DNA from: an uncultured Alistipes sp.
GTDB taxonomy: Bacteria; Bacteroidota; Bacteroidia; Bacteroidales; Rikenellaceae
Direction: 5' to 3'
Length of the DNA: 64,000 bases
NCBI GenBank assembly: GCA_947573795.1
Contig: CANPHE010000013.1
Span: 1-64,000 of the forward strand
The notes beneath the pieces were generated by a model, which saw only the letters and a list, made by a program, of their open reading frames with translations, made no database searches and was not told where the DNA came from. Of this stretch, positions 49,788 to 59,686 are shown piece after piece; positions within the stretch are counted from its first letter, which is position 1; the number at the start of each line of letters is the position of its first letter. The position numbers and the translations under genes are program-made.

Positions 49788-51428
49788 TTACTGTCCCCAC
49801 CCGGGATTTTGCTTGCATTTGGTCATCAGGTCGAGGTCGCGCTGCGGAATGGGCAGCAGCTCGTGACGCCCCCGAACGATGAAACGGGCGACCGTATAGT
49901 TGGCATTCGGGAACCAGTCTACCAACTCCTGGGCCGTTTCGAGCACGCGATCGTAGTAAATGCCCCAGCGAATGAGGTCCTGTTTGCGGTGTCCCTCGAA
50001 GCAGAGCTCGTAAGCGCGCTCCTTGCGGATAGCTTCGCGCAACTGATCGCGCGAAAGTCCGTACGACAGATCGTGGGCCGTATCCCCGAAACCGCGGCGA
50101 CGTACGGCATTCACCGCATCGACCGCATCGACGACCGAACCGCCCGACTCGTTCAGCGCCTCGGCGAAGAGCAGCAGCACGTCCGAATAACGCAACAGGT
50201 ACCAATTGACATTCGATTTATCGTTGTTGACGATGTAGTTGGCCGTATTGACATACTTCTCGGTATCCCATTTACCCGGAGTGAAAATCTGACGCTGTTT
50301 GTTAAGATTATCCTCCGTAGGATTGGATACCGTCGAGAAATAGGTTACGGGCGTACGGCCGCTCGCAGCGACGTACTTGTAGTCGGCAATCGAAAGCGCC
50401 ATGCGGGGATCGTTCTGCTTCTCCCATTCGCGGGTGAAGGTGTAAACAACCTTCCAGTTGGCGGCATTACGGCCGCGCAGCCCTTCGACGGCATCGGCCG
50501 ACACGCCGTTCCACTTACCGATACGTCCTGCCGTATTGTCGCTGTCGAGACCCGTCGGCGAATAGAACGACACCTCCAACAGACTCTCGCCCGCATCCCA
50601 AACACCGTTGCAGGTATTCGACCAGACGGTTTCGTAGTCGGGAATCAAGCGGTGTTTGCCCGACTCCACGACGCGGCGCGCCGCATCAGCGGCATCGGCC
50701 CATTTCGATTCGTCGTAGAGCGGATAACCGGCCCACGTGCAATAAACCTTGGCAAGCAGACCGAGCGCCGCACCCTTCGAGAAACGATAGGCTTTCGTCG
50801 AACGCTTCGTGTCGTCGACCGCCCAAGGCAGCACCTCGGCGGCATATTTCAGGTCCTCCTCAATGAAGGCGTAGACCTCCTTCGGATCGGCCTGGACATA
50901 CTCCGTAGCGGGTTTGTCGGACTCCGAGGTCGATTTCACGAGTACGATATTGCCGTACCAGCGCACCAGTTCGAAGTAGAACAGCGCACGCAGCGCACGA
51001 GCCTCGGCGACATAGATTTCGGCCAGCTCGCGGTTCGTAGCTCCCCAGCCGTCCATACGGCCGGAAACGGTTTCGATGAAGTCGTTGGCGGCATAGATCG
51101 ACGCATAGAGTTTCTGCCACGTCTGCGAAATCTGCGCCGTGGAGGCGTTGTGCGAGTTGGTCGGAATCTCGCGGAACGACGACGTAGCACTACCCTCGCA
51201 CTGAGCGATATCAGTCGAGATGGTGAACAGCAGCGACAGGTGGTAAGAATAAAGCTGCTCGCTGGCGAGGTTCTTATAGATACCCTGGAGCACGGTTTCG
51301 GCCTCGGTGGCATTGTTGACGTAGTTGTCCTTGCCCACCTCGACGAAGGACTCCTCCTGCAACAGATCGGAACATGCGAAAAGCAGCACGCTCAGGGCCG
51401 GGATGCAATGGAATAATATCTTTTTCAT
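49788..51428 (-). CDS. RagB/SusD family nutrient-uptake outer membrane lipoprotein
   Basis: FACSDLLQEESFVEVG...EAETVLQGIYKNL...FEGHRKQDLIRWG...; downstream of SusC. Confidence 0.95.
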   Translation of the reverse strand: MKKILFHCIPALSVLLFACSDLLQEESFVEVGKDNYVNNATEAETVLQGIYKNLASEQLYSYHLSLLFTISTDIAQCEGSATSSFREIPTNSHNASTAQISQTWQKLYASIYAANDFIETVSGRMDGWGATNRELAEIYVAEARALRALFYFELVRWYGNIVLVKSTSESDKPATEYVQADPKEVYAFIEEDLKYAAEVLPWAVDDTKRSTKAYRFSKGAALGLLAKVYCTWAGYPLYDESKWADAADAARRVVESGKHRLIPDYETVWSNTCNGVWDAGESLLEVSFYSPTGLDSDNTAGRIGKWNGVSADAVEGLRGRNAANWKVVYTFTREWEKQNDPRMALSIADYKYVAASGRTPVTYFSTVSNPTEDNLNKQRQIFTPGKWDTEKYVNTANYIVNNDKSNVNWYLLRYSDVLLLFAEALNESGGSVVDAVDAVNAVRRRGFGDTAHDLSYGLSRDQLREAIRKERAYELCFEGHRKQDLIRWGIYYDRVLETAQELVDWFPNANYTVARFIVRGRHELLPIPQRDLDLMTKCKQNPGWGQ

Positions 51429-51441
51429 GATCGTAATCGGT

Positions 51442-54400
51442 TTAGAAGGTCAGGTCGAGACCGAACGTATAGACTTTGCTCTTGGGATAGGCACCCCAGT
51501 CGAACGAGGGCGTCATCGGGTTCGACGAGCGCATGTTCACCTCGGGGTCGTAGCCCGAATATCCCGTCACGACGAAGAGGTTCTGCGCCGTGAAGTAGAG
51601 ACGCAACTTCTGCACGTAGAACTTGCGGGTCCACAGCTGCGGGAAGGTATACCCTACCGTGAGGTTTTTCAGACGCAGGAACGAACCGTCCTCGATGAAA
51701 CGCGAGTAAATCTCGTTCTTGACGTAGCCGTCCCAGGCCGGCACCTTGTTCGAAGCGTTGGTCGCCGTCCAGCGGTCGGCGATCTCGGCCATGAGGTTCG
51801 AACGCTGGTCCTGCGACTGCGACGCGAATACGCGCGTAGCGTTGTAGACGTCGTTGCCGTAGTTGAACTGGAACATGAAGCTCAGATCGACACCCTTGTA
51901 CGACAGCGTATTGGTGATACCTCCGTACCACGACGGGGTACCGTTACCGATCTTCGTACGGTCGGCCGTCGTAATCACGCCGTCGCCGTCGATATCCTTA
52001 TACTTCACCATACCCGGCTGCACGGCGCGTCCGGCATGCGAAGTGATGTCGGTAACCCCTTCTTTGAGTTCGAAGGCACCCGTCGCCGCATTGACGTTGA
52101 AATCCGAGGTCTGGTAAACGCCGTCGAAGACATAACCGTAGATCAGACCCAACGACTGACCGACACGGGCCATATAGTCGTAACCCGAATAGTCGCTGTT
52201 CCAGCTCGCCGAAGTGTACATGGTCTTCGCACCGTCGGCCAGCGCGCGCAGTTCGTTGCGGATGAACGAGATGTTGAAATCCGTCGTCCAGCGGAAGCCG
52301 CCGCGCGAAGCGATGTTGGTCGAGTTGAGCGAAAGTTCGATACCCTTGTTGCGAATCTTACCGACGTTCTGCCACTGCGACGAGAAACCCGAAACATAGG
52401 CCTTATTGGCGGCCATCAGCAGGTCCTTCGTGTCCTTGAGGAAGAAATCGGCCGTGATGTTGAGCCGGTTATCGAACAGTCCCAGGTCGATACCGAGGTT
52501 GGTGCTCTGCGAAGCCTCCCACTTCAGATCGAGGTTCGGGAGCTGCTTGGGCTGCAATACCGTAATCAGGCCGTTGCCGTAACCGTATTTGCCCTGCGAA
52601 TAGAGGTTCATCGAGAGGTAGTTGGCGATGCGGTCGTTTCCGACGACACCCCATCCCAGACGCAGTTTGAGGTTCGAAACCACCTCCTGGTCCTTCAGGA
52701 ACGCCTCCTCCGAGATACGCCATGCGGCCGAGAACGAGGGGAAGAAACCCCATTTGTTGTTCTCGCTGAAGACGGTCGAACCGTCGGCACGCACCGTAGC
52801 GGTCAACAGGTAGCGATCGCGGTAGTTGTAGTTGGCACGGGCGAAGAACGACACGAGCATCTTCTCCGAACGGCTCGAATTGGCCGTGGTCGGCGTAGCG
52901 CCCAGACCGAGGTTGTTGTTGCCGAGGTTGTCGAACGGGAAGTCGGTAGCTCCGGCTACGGTGTACTCCGAACCCTGGAACGAGGTCTCCTGACCGAGCA
53001 TCACATCGAAGGCGTGGCCGTGTTTACGCGCATACTTGTAGGTCAGATAGTTGTAGTTCGTCCAACGGACATTGCGCGTAAAGCGGTTCGAACCGTAGGG
53101 CATCTGGCCGTTGCGATAGGCCTCCTTCGAGCCTTCGCGGTAGAACTGGTAGAGACGCGTATTGGTCGTGTTGTAGGTACCCGCCGTGCGGAACGACCAT
53201 CCGTGACCGAAATCGAAGTTCAGGGCCACGTTGGCCGACCACATCTCCGATTTGGTGGTGTTGGTCACCGACTCGGCCTGCTTGATGGGGTTCACCTGCG
53301 AAAGCGACTCCGAGGCTTCGAGCTCCAGCGGGTCGATGGCCGAGGCGAGCAGCTGCTCGTCGGTCATGCGCAGACCGCCCGTCGGACGGGCACGCAAAAT
53401 CTGACCCAGCATGTTGAAACGACCGTTGTCGCCCGAAGTACCCATACCGCGCTTGTCGGTATTGGCGTAGTTGACCGTAGCATCGATCGATACGTGCTTC
53501 GAAATCTTGTGGTTCACGCGCATCTTGCCCGTGATCTTGTTGAAGGCGCTATTGGTGAAGATACCGTTTTCGAGGAAATCCGAGAACGAGAACGAATATT
53601 TGGTCTTGTCCGAACCGCCCGAAACCGAGACGTTGTGGTCCTGCGACCAGGTGGGACGGAAAGTCTCGCTCTGCCAGTCCACACCGCGCGAATTGCGGTA
53701 GTCCTCGATCGACTGGTAACGATAGGGAATGCCGTCGTCGTCGTTGCCGACTTTATAATAGGTATCGGAGAACTTGTCGGGCCATGCCTCGACCTGCAAG
53801 CGCACGAATTCGTAGGGCGAGAGCAGTTCGAGCTGACCGGCGATCTCGCGGTAGCTGGCCGAACCGTTGTAGGTCACCACGGGGCGGCCCACCTTACCCG
53901 ACTTCGTGGTCACCATCACGACGCCGTTCGCCGCGCGCGAACCGTAGATGGCCGACGAGGAGGCATCCTTCAGCACCTCGATCGACTCGATATCCGAGTT
54001 CGAGAGGTAGTCGATGTTGTCGACCTGGAATCCGTCGACGATATAGAGCGGCGAGGTATCGCCGTTGACCGAGCCCACACCGCGGACCTTGATATCGAAA
54101 CCGGCACCCGGCGTACCGTCGGTAGCGGTGATCTGCACACCGGCGATCTGACCGCCCAGGGCCTCCATGACCGACGCCGATTTGTAACCCTCGACATCCT
54201 TGGCCGAAACCGAGGCGACCGAACCCGTCAGGTCGCTGCGCTTCACGGCGCCGTAACCCACGACGACCACTTCGTCCATCACATTGGCCTCGGGCTCCAG
54301 CGTCACGTCGATCTGCGTCTGCGTACCGACTGTGATCTCCTGCGTCTTGTATCCGAGGTAAGAGAAGACCAGAACGGCCTGTTTGCCGGCCGAGAGGGAA

Positions 54401-54606
54401 TATGCGCCGTTCAAATCGGTCGAAACGCCCTGCGTCGTGCCCTTCACCAGCACGTTGGCACCGATAGCGGGCTGGCCGTTCTCATCGACGACCTTACCGG
54501 TTATCCGGTTCTGGGCCGATGCTGCGAAGGCCAGCATCAGGGCGAGAAGGGTCAAAACCCCTCTCAGCCCGAAAGCCCGATTAATCATATGTTTCATTGC
54601 GTTCAT
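51442..54606 (-). CDS. SusC/RagA family TonB-linked outer membrane protein
   Basis: ITGKVVDENGQPAIGANVLVKGTTQGVSTDLNGAYSLS...YGSRAANGVVMVTTKSGKVGRP. Confidence 0.97.
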   Translation of the reverse strand: MNAMKHMINRAFGLRGVLTLLALMLAFAASAQNRITGKVVDENGQPAIGANVLVKGTTQGVSTDLNGAYSLSAGKQAVLVFSYLGYKTQEITVGTQTQIDVTLEPEANVMDEVVVVGYGAVKRSDLTGSVASVSAKDVEGYKSASVMEALGGQIAGVQITATDGTPGAGFDIKVRGVGSVNGDTSPLYIVDGFQVDNIDYLSNSDIESIEVLKDASSSAIYGSRAANGVVMVTTKSGKVGRPVVTYNGSASYREIAGQLELLSPYEFVRLQVEAWPDKFSDTYYKVGNDDDGIPYRYQSIEDYRNSRGVDWQSETFRPTWSQDHNVSVSGGSDKTKYSFSFSDFLENGIFTNSAFNKITGKMRVNHKISKHVSIDATVNYANTDKRGMGTSGDNGRFNMLGQILRARPTGGLRMTDEQLLASAIDPLELEASESLSQVNPIKQAESVTNTTKSEMWSANVALNFDFGHGWSFRTAGTYNTTNTRLYQFYREGSKEAYRNGQMPYGSNRFTRNVRWTNYNYLTYKYARKHGHAFDVMLGQETSFQGSEYTVAGATDFPFDNLGNNNLGLGATPTTANSSRSEKMLVSFFARANYNYRDRYLLTATVRADGSTVFSENNKWGFFPSFSAAWRISEEAFLKDQEVVSNLKLRLGWGVVGNDRIANYLSMNLYSQGKYGYGNGLITVLQPKQLPNLDLKWEASQSTNLGIDLGLFDNRLNITADFFLKDTKDLLMAANKAYVSGFSSQWQNVGKIRNKGIELSLNSTNIASRGGFRWTTDFNISFIRNELRALADGAKTMYTSASWNSDYSGYDYMARVGQSLGLIYGYVFDGVYQTSDFNVNAATGAFELKEGVTDITSHAGRAVQPGMVKYKDIDGDGVITTADRTKIGNGTPSWYGGITNTLSYKGVDLSFMFQFNYGNDVYNATRVFASQSQDQRSNLMAEIADRWTATNASNKVPAWDGYVKNEIYSRFIEDGSFLRLKNLTVGYTFPQLWTRKFYVQKLRLYFTAQNLFVVTGYSGYDPEVNMRSSNPMTPSFDWGAYPKSKVYTFGLDLTF

Positions 54607-54617
54607 GTTCAGTTAGG

Positions 54618-56738
54618 TTAAAATTTCTCGTCGAACCATACCCAGATCGGGAATACCTGCGATCCGCTGTTGATACCGCCCTGGTTGCCGTTGGTCACGA
54701 AGGTCATCTGACCGATGAAAGCTCCGTTGGCGGCCACGTTGTCGCTGCCGATCCACTTGTTGGCATTCACGACGACGGACTTGGTCGTAGCGTCGACGTA
54801 GAGCATCGCGGAGCTCAGGCGCGAGGAGTTCGAATAGTAGGACAGCGGATCCTTCGAACCGTAGTTGGCCGTAGCCGACCCGATGCTGCTGAAGTAGGAA
54901 CGCCATACGTCGCCCAGCAGGTTGGCGTTGTTGGAAGCCGAAAGCGCACCCGAACCGTGACTTGCCGGACCGGCGATGTTGTAGTAGCTGAACGTACGGC
55001 GGTAGTCCATCAGGAATTGCGCGGGAGCTACGCCCTCGACCGTCGGAGCAGCGGAAGTCCCGCCGCGACGCGGGTTGACCTGGAAGACGAAAGGCGTATA
55101 GTGGATCGTCACGCCGCTGACCGTCTGCATGAACGAGAAGAACACGGGAACCGTAACCGAGGTCTCGCCGACCTGGCCAGCTCCGGCCGTAGCCGTCACC
55201 AGGATAAGACCGCCGTTATTGGCCTTGAAGCCCGCAGGCTTGATCTCGCCCGTTTCCGAATCGATATCCGTACCCGAGCACTGATGCTTGGTCTGGATCG
55301 ACCACGTGAGTTTGGTACCCGGTTTGGCATCGGTCGTCGGCGTCAGCACGAGAGATGTGAAATCTCCGGCCGTCGGACAACGGAACTGGCTCGCATAGTC
55401 GGCAGCGGGCTCCAGACCGAGGTTGTTGCCGTAGGAGATCGTGGTGAAGAAATACGGATTCTCTACGACCTTCAGCGAAAGCGTCGTCTGTGCTTCGCCC
55501 TTGAGGTTGGCGACCTTCACCGGAACAGCATATTCGCCCACGGGGATCGTGTGGCCCTTGCCGGCCGAGATCGTACCCGTAGCCTCGTCGATGGCGATCT
55601 TGCCGGCCAAAGCCTCGGGCAGCTCGCCCAGCGAGAACGAAGGCTCGTCGCCGACGAAACCGGCACGCTTGGGAGCCGTGAATTCTCCGCCCTGGATCGC
55701 CTCGACGGGATCGTAGGCGAAGGTCGCGGGATCGATCGGTGCGATATAGGCGATCACCGTCAAGGTGTAGGCCCCGTCGAAATCGGTCGAACCGTAATCG
55801 TTCGAAACCGTAAGGTCGAGCGTATAGGAGGCACCGACGGGAAGACCGTTGCCGGCAGCTACCGACACGACGCCCGTCGCGGGATCGATCGCGATCTTGT
55901 CGGTCGAAGCGGCACCCTCTTCCGGCACGATCTGCTTGATAGCCCACGCCACATTGTCGGGCGAACCCTTGACGGTCGGCACCGAGCTCTGGAAGGCCAT
56001 ATCGTACTCCATGCGGCCCGCAGCCGAAGGATAGGAGATCGAGAGCGGAGCGCTGGTGATGCGGCCCGTGAGCAGATTTTCATAAACGGTGGCACCGGCA
56101 TAGGTCTCGATGCGGATCGGGAGCGGATATTCGCCCGGCAGCACCTCACCCTTGAAGTTGCCGTTGAGCGTCACGACGCCCTTATCCGAAATGGCGAAAT
56201 ACTCCTTGCCCTCCTCCTGGACCAGCGCATAGGCGAGGATGCTCACCGTCTCGCCGACGGGCGTCACGGTAACCGATGCCTCGGAGGTCTTCAGTTCGGT
56301 ATAGGGAATCGAGAGCAGCGGTTCGCTCACCTCCACCGATACGGGCGTGGCGGGAACCATGCGCACGGTGAAAATATCCTTGAAGCGATACGCGGCACCG
56401 CCCGCACGGCAGGCGATCGAGAGTTTGTAGACACCGGGCTGAAGGCCTTCGGTATCGGCGATGCTCACGGCACCCGTTTCGGGCGCGATCGTGAAGCAGG
56501 CGGTCTCGATGGCGGCATCGTCGAGCGTGATGCCGTCGATCGAGAAATCGCTCGGCGCAGGACCGTAATAGGTCGGCGTGCCCGATACGAAGTTCATCGA
56601 CGGACCGATATCGACGACCGTCGGATAGTGGAGCTGCAAATCGCCGCCCGTCGTATCATCGTCGTCGCAGGCCGTAAAGGCTACCGCACAGAGCGTCGCC
56701 AGGGCCGCGAAGAGCGTAGATCGAAACAATGATTTCAT
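54618..56738 (-). CDS. Surface glycan-binding lipoprotein (cadherin/Ig-like repeats; DUF4958-like)
   Basis: AVAFTACDDDD lipobox; repeated IDPATGVVSVAAGNGLPVG / IDEATGTISAGKGHTIPVG; between SusC and the lyase. Confidence 0.78.
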   Translation of the reverse strand: MKSLFRSTLFAALATLCAVAFTACDDDDTTGGDLQLHYPTVVDIGPSMNFVSGTPTYYGPAPSDFSIDGITLDDAAIETACFTIAPETGAVSIADTEGLQPGVYKLSIACRAGGAAYRFKDIFTVRMVPATPVSVEVSEPLLSIPYTELKTSEASVTVTPVGETVSILAYALVQEEGKEYFAISDKGVVTLNGNFKGEVLPGEYPLPIRIETYAGATVYENLLTGRITSAPLSISYPSAAGRMEYDMAFQSSVPTVKGSPDNVAWAIKQIVPEEGAASTDKIAIDPATGVVSVAAGNGLPVGASYTLDLTVSNDYGSTDFDGAYTLTVIAYIAPIDPATFAYDPVEAIQGGEFTAPKRAGFVGDEPSFSLGELPEALAGKIAIDEATGTISAGKGHTIPVGEYAVPVKVANLKGEAQTTLSLKVVENPYFFTTISYGNNLGLEPAADYASQFRCPTAGDFTSLVLTPTTDAKPGTKLTWSIQTKHQCSGTDIDSETGEIKPAGFKANNGGLILVTATAGAGQVGETSVTVPVFFSFMQTVSGVTIHYTPFVFQVNPRRGGTSAAPTVEGVAPAQFLMDYRRTFSYYNIAGPASHGSGALSASNNANLLGDVWRSYFSSIGSATANYGSKDPLSYYSNSSRLSSAMLYVDATTKSVVVNANKWIGSDNVAANGAFIGQMTFVTNGNQGGINSGSQVFPIWVWFDEKF

Positions 56739-56759
56739 GGTTTATCGAAGTTTTAGGTA

Positions 56760-59657
56760 TTACAGGGTGTAGGATAACGTGTAACGGGTGCTGCCGACCG
56801 ACACGGTAACGGTACTTCCGGTCTGCGACCACTCGCCCAGCGAGATCGCATACTTCTCGGCATCGGGATCGGAGGTAGGCAGCAGCAGCGTGGCATAACG
56901 CACGACCGGTTCGTCCGCACGCTTCTCCACATTGAGCTGATAAGCCTGCCGTTCGGCGGTCTGGTTGATGTTGTAGGAGACGAATCCCTCGCGTTTGGCG
57001 AACGCACCCTGCTTGCTGGCGACCGTGCGCACGAGCAGGTTGTTGCCGTCGGTGAAGGCCGTGTGGAATCCGCCCGCCGTGGGATCGAGTACCACCTGCG
57101 ATTCGGTGCCTTCGGTGATGTTGAAGTTGAGGTTCACCGTACCCTCCACCGAACCGTAGGCCTCGTCGAGCAGCACGTAGAACTTGTCGTCGACCAGGAA
57201 GATCGTACGGCGATGGGTCAGCCCCTCGTAGGAGGGATTTTCGAGCACCAGCGCTTCGTAATAGTGAGCCGAACCGTCTCGGGAGAACTGTTTGAGCAAA
57301 CGACCGTCCGAGGCGACGTTCTTATTATCGAGCGTCAGCGTGTTGTGGGCCGTCGAAGCGGCATATTTGCGGCGTGCAGCGTTCGAAGTCGAGGTGCCGC
57401 CGTAGGAGTAGCAGCCCGAATCGGGGAAGAAGTTGCGGCCCTTGACCCAAAGTTCGAACGTATTGTTGTCGTACTGGCGGTGCCACTGCTCGGCCGGACC
57501 GTCGGGGGTATTCTGGAGCACCATCATCATGTCGCCGACCGTCCAACCCGTACGCAACACGTAGTAACCGCCGTCGGGGAAGGTCTTCACCTTCGTGTCG
57601 GGCTGGGTGCCCTCGGCGCGCTCGGTGGCCATCCACTGCATCTGCGTATTGTCGGGGAAAAGGTTGAAATAGTTGGTCAGATTGCGCTTGAGCACGTTTT
57701 TCGACCAGGTTGCCCGGCGCGTATCGGTCATATTGGGCACCGTATAGTCGGGATAGATCATGTTCATCACGACATCCGTCATCTTGCGCATAGCCTCGAC
57801 GTACGATGCCGGGAAACGGCTCTCCTCACGGTTGAGCTGAGCGACCTTCAGCGCCAAACGGAAATCCTCGATACCCGAAATGTGGTAGTGCAGGTCACCG
57901 TCCATCAGCCAGCCGTCGGGGAAATACTGCGCCGTGACCTCGCGGCTCAGCACGCCCGTACCGCTGTCCTTCCACTTCGACGAATTACGCAGCTCGGGAA
58001 AGAGCATACCGGCGAAGGTTACGGCCTGGGCCTGGGTAATCAGGTGGTTGGAGGTCGCCGAATAGTTGTTCACGATGTGCTCGGCATGCTCGTCGATGCG
58101 GATCAGCACCTCGGCGATCCACTCGGCCGTCACCGACTCGGACTGCTGGTAGAACTCCAGCAGCGCGCACTGGTCGATCAGACGTGCCGCCACGTCGAGC
58201 GGGCGCCAGGTCGAGTGATTCGTGACGTCGGTGCCCTGCGCGGGTTTGGGATTCTGACGGATCCAATCGCCGTAGACCTCCATCCAGTTCAGGGCGTATT
58301 TCTCATCCTGCGTCGCGTAGTAGGTCTTGGCCTGCGGCAGCATCCACTGGTGGCGGTGAAGCTGGTAACGCTGCTCCTGTTCGCCCGTGGGGCACAGCCG
58401 CCAGTCGATACCCGTACCGTCGCTGTTCATATAGGAATAAGGAACCTGCGTACCGGCCGCAGCATCGTAGTAGTTGTTCACGTAGAAGCGGTATCCGTTC
58501 TCGCGCAGTGCGTAGTCGGCCCAACGCTGTTCGTTGGCCGTGGGAGCCGCATTGGCGATATCGACACTGGGGTTGAGCCCGTGCGTACGCGTGCGATAAT
58601 AGTTCAGCAACTCCTGCAACGCCTGGTAATAATCGCCCGAGCGATAAGCACGCGCCACTTTGGTCATGCCTCCGTAGTCGAGATCGAGCACTTCGAAGAC
58701 CCGCGTGTCGGCACCCTCGTTCATCGACTCCGAACCTTTCGCCACCCATTGCGCGGCTTTTTTCATCTCGGGGAAGATCGAACCGGCACGGAATACGGCA
58801 TGCGACTGCTGCGTACGCAGCTCGGCATCTTCGGAGAAGCGGGCGGCCACATGCTCGGCCTCCTCGGCGACATTGACGAGGAACTTGGCGAGCAGCTGCG
58901 GCGTGAAACGCTCCGACTGCATGAAATAATAGAGCATGTCGCACTCGTCTTCGATGCGGCAGGCCACGTCGATCGGACGCCAGCCGTAAAGCGCCTGGCG
59001 AACCTCCTCGGGCTGGGTCGACGGATCGGCCTCGAAATCCACGTCGCCCGTGGGACGGGGATAGTTCTCCAGCCAATCGCCGTAAACCGCGATCCACTCC
59101 TCGGCATAGGTCTCGTCGAGCGACGTACGATAGGCCTTGCCTTGCGGCACCATCCATTCGAGACGATGCAGGCGGTAACGCTCCTCGCGGTCACCGCTCG
59201 GATTGAGCGTCCAGTCGATCCCCGAACCCGACGATTTCTTGTAAGAGTTAGGCTTCTCCTCGGAGGCATATCCCTCGACGTAGAAACGATAGTCGTTGGC
59301 CTTCAAGGCCTGGTCGGCGAGCGTCTGCTCGCGCGGAGTGATCGACGGAGCGATCAGATTGACGTTGGGATTGACCACCTCCGTACGGCTGCGGTAATAC
59401 TCCAGCAACGCCTGAGCGGCCAGGTAATACTCGTCCGCCTCGTAGAGAGCTTTTACGGCCGTCAGTTCGGGCCGGTCGAGATCGAGCACGTCGAATACTC
59501 GGGCATCGATCACACTGTTGTCGGGGATCACCGGATCCGTGCCCCCCGAACCGCCGCTCGCGCCCGAACCGTAGGTCTCGTCACCGAGGCATCCCGTCGT
59601 CAGAAGCCCTGCGACGAGCATCGGGAGCGCGAAACATTTCGTAAAGATCAGTTTCAT
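56760..59657 (-). CDS. Heparinase II/III family polysaccharide lyase with duplicated N-terminal toroid domain
   Basis: Lipobox LLTTGC; copies VFDVLDLDRPELT.../VFEVLDLDYGGMT...; C-terminal YGGTSTSNAARRKYAASTAHNTLTLDN typical of the heparinase II/III domain. Confidence 0.9.
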   Translation of the reverse strand: MKLIFTKCFALPMLVAGLLTTGCLGDETYGSGASGGSGGTDPVIPDNSVIDARVFDVLDLDRPELTAVKALYEADEYYLAAQALLEYYRSRTEVVNPNVNLIAPSITPREQTLADQALKANDYRFYVEGYASEEKPNSYKKSSGSGIDWTLNPSGDREERYRLHRLEWMVPQGKAYRTSLDETYAEEWIAVYGDWLENYPRPTGDVDFEADPSTQPEEVRQALYGWRPIDVACRIEDECDMLYYFMQSERFTPQLLAKFLVNVAEEAEHVAARFSEDAELRTQQSHAVFRAGSIFPEMKKAAQWVAKGSESMNEGADTRVFEVLDLDYGGMTKVARAYRSGDYYQALQELLNYYRTRTHGLNPSVDIANAAPTANEQRWADYALRENGYRFYVNNYYDAAAGTQVPYSYMNSDGTGIDWRLCPTGEQEQRYQLHRHQWMLPQAKTYYATQDEKYALNWMEVYGDWIRQNPKPAQGTDVTNHSTWRPLDVAARLIDQCALLEFYQQSESVTAEWIAEVLIRIDEHAEHIVNNYSATSNHLITQAQAVTFAGMLFPELRNSSKWKDSGTGVLSREVTAQYFPDGWLMDGDLHYHISGIEDFRLALKVAQLNREESRFPASYVEAMRKMTDVVMNMIYPDYTVPNMTDTRRATWSKNVLKRNLTNYFNLFPDNTQMQWMATERAEGTQPDTKVKTFPDGGYYVLRTGWTVGDMMMVLQNTPDGPAEQWHRQYDNNTFELWVKGRNFFPDSGCYSYGGTSTSNAARRKYAASTAHNTLTLDNKNVASDGRLLKQFSRDGSAHYYEALVLENPSYEGLTHRRTIFLVDDKFYVLLDEAYGSVEGTVNLNFNITEGTESQVVLDPTAGGFHTAFTDGNNLLVRTVASKQGAFAKREGFVSYNINQTAERQAYQLNVEKRADEPVVRYATLLLPTSDPDAEKYAISLGEWSQTGSTVTVSVGSTRYTLSYTL

Positions 59658-59686
59658 GGATTATTAGGATTTAGGTTGTTGTTTCA

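Noticed and set aside
51325-54621. 1098-aa plus-strand ORF opposite SusC
   Set aside because: Antisense shadow ORF: complement of a high-GC3 gene with strong SusC similarity; translation has no recognisable domain.
54597-56732. 711-aa plus-strand ORF opposite the surface glycan-binding gene
   Set aside because: Shadow ORF with Arg/Gly/Asp/His-rich low-information translation; minus-strand gene has a lipobox and operon context.
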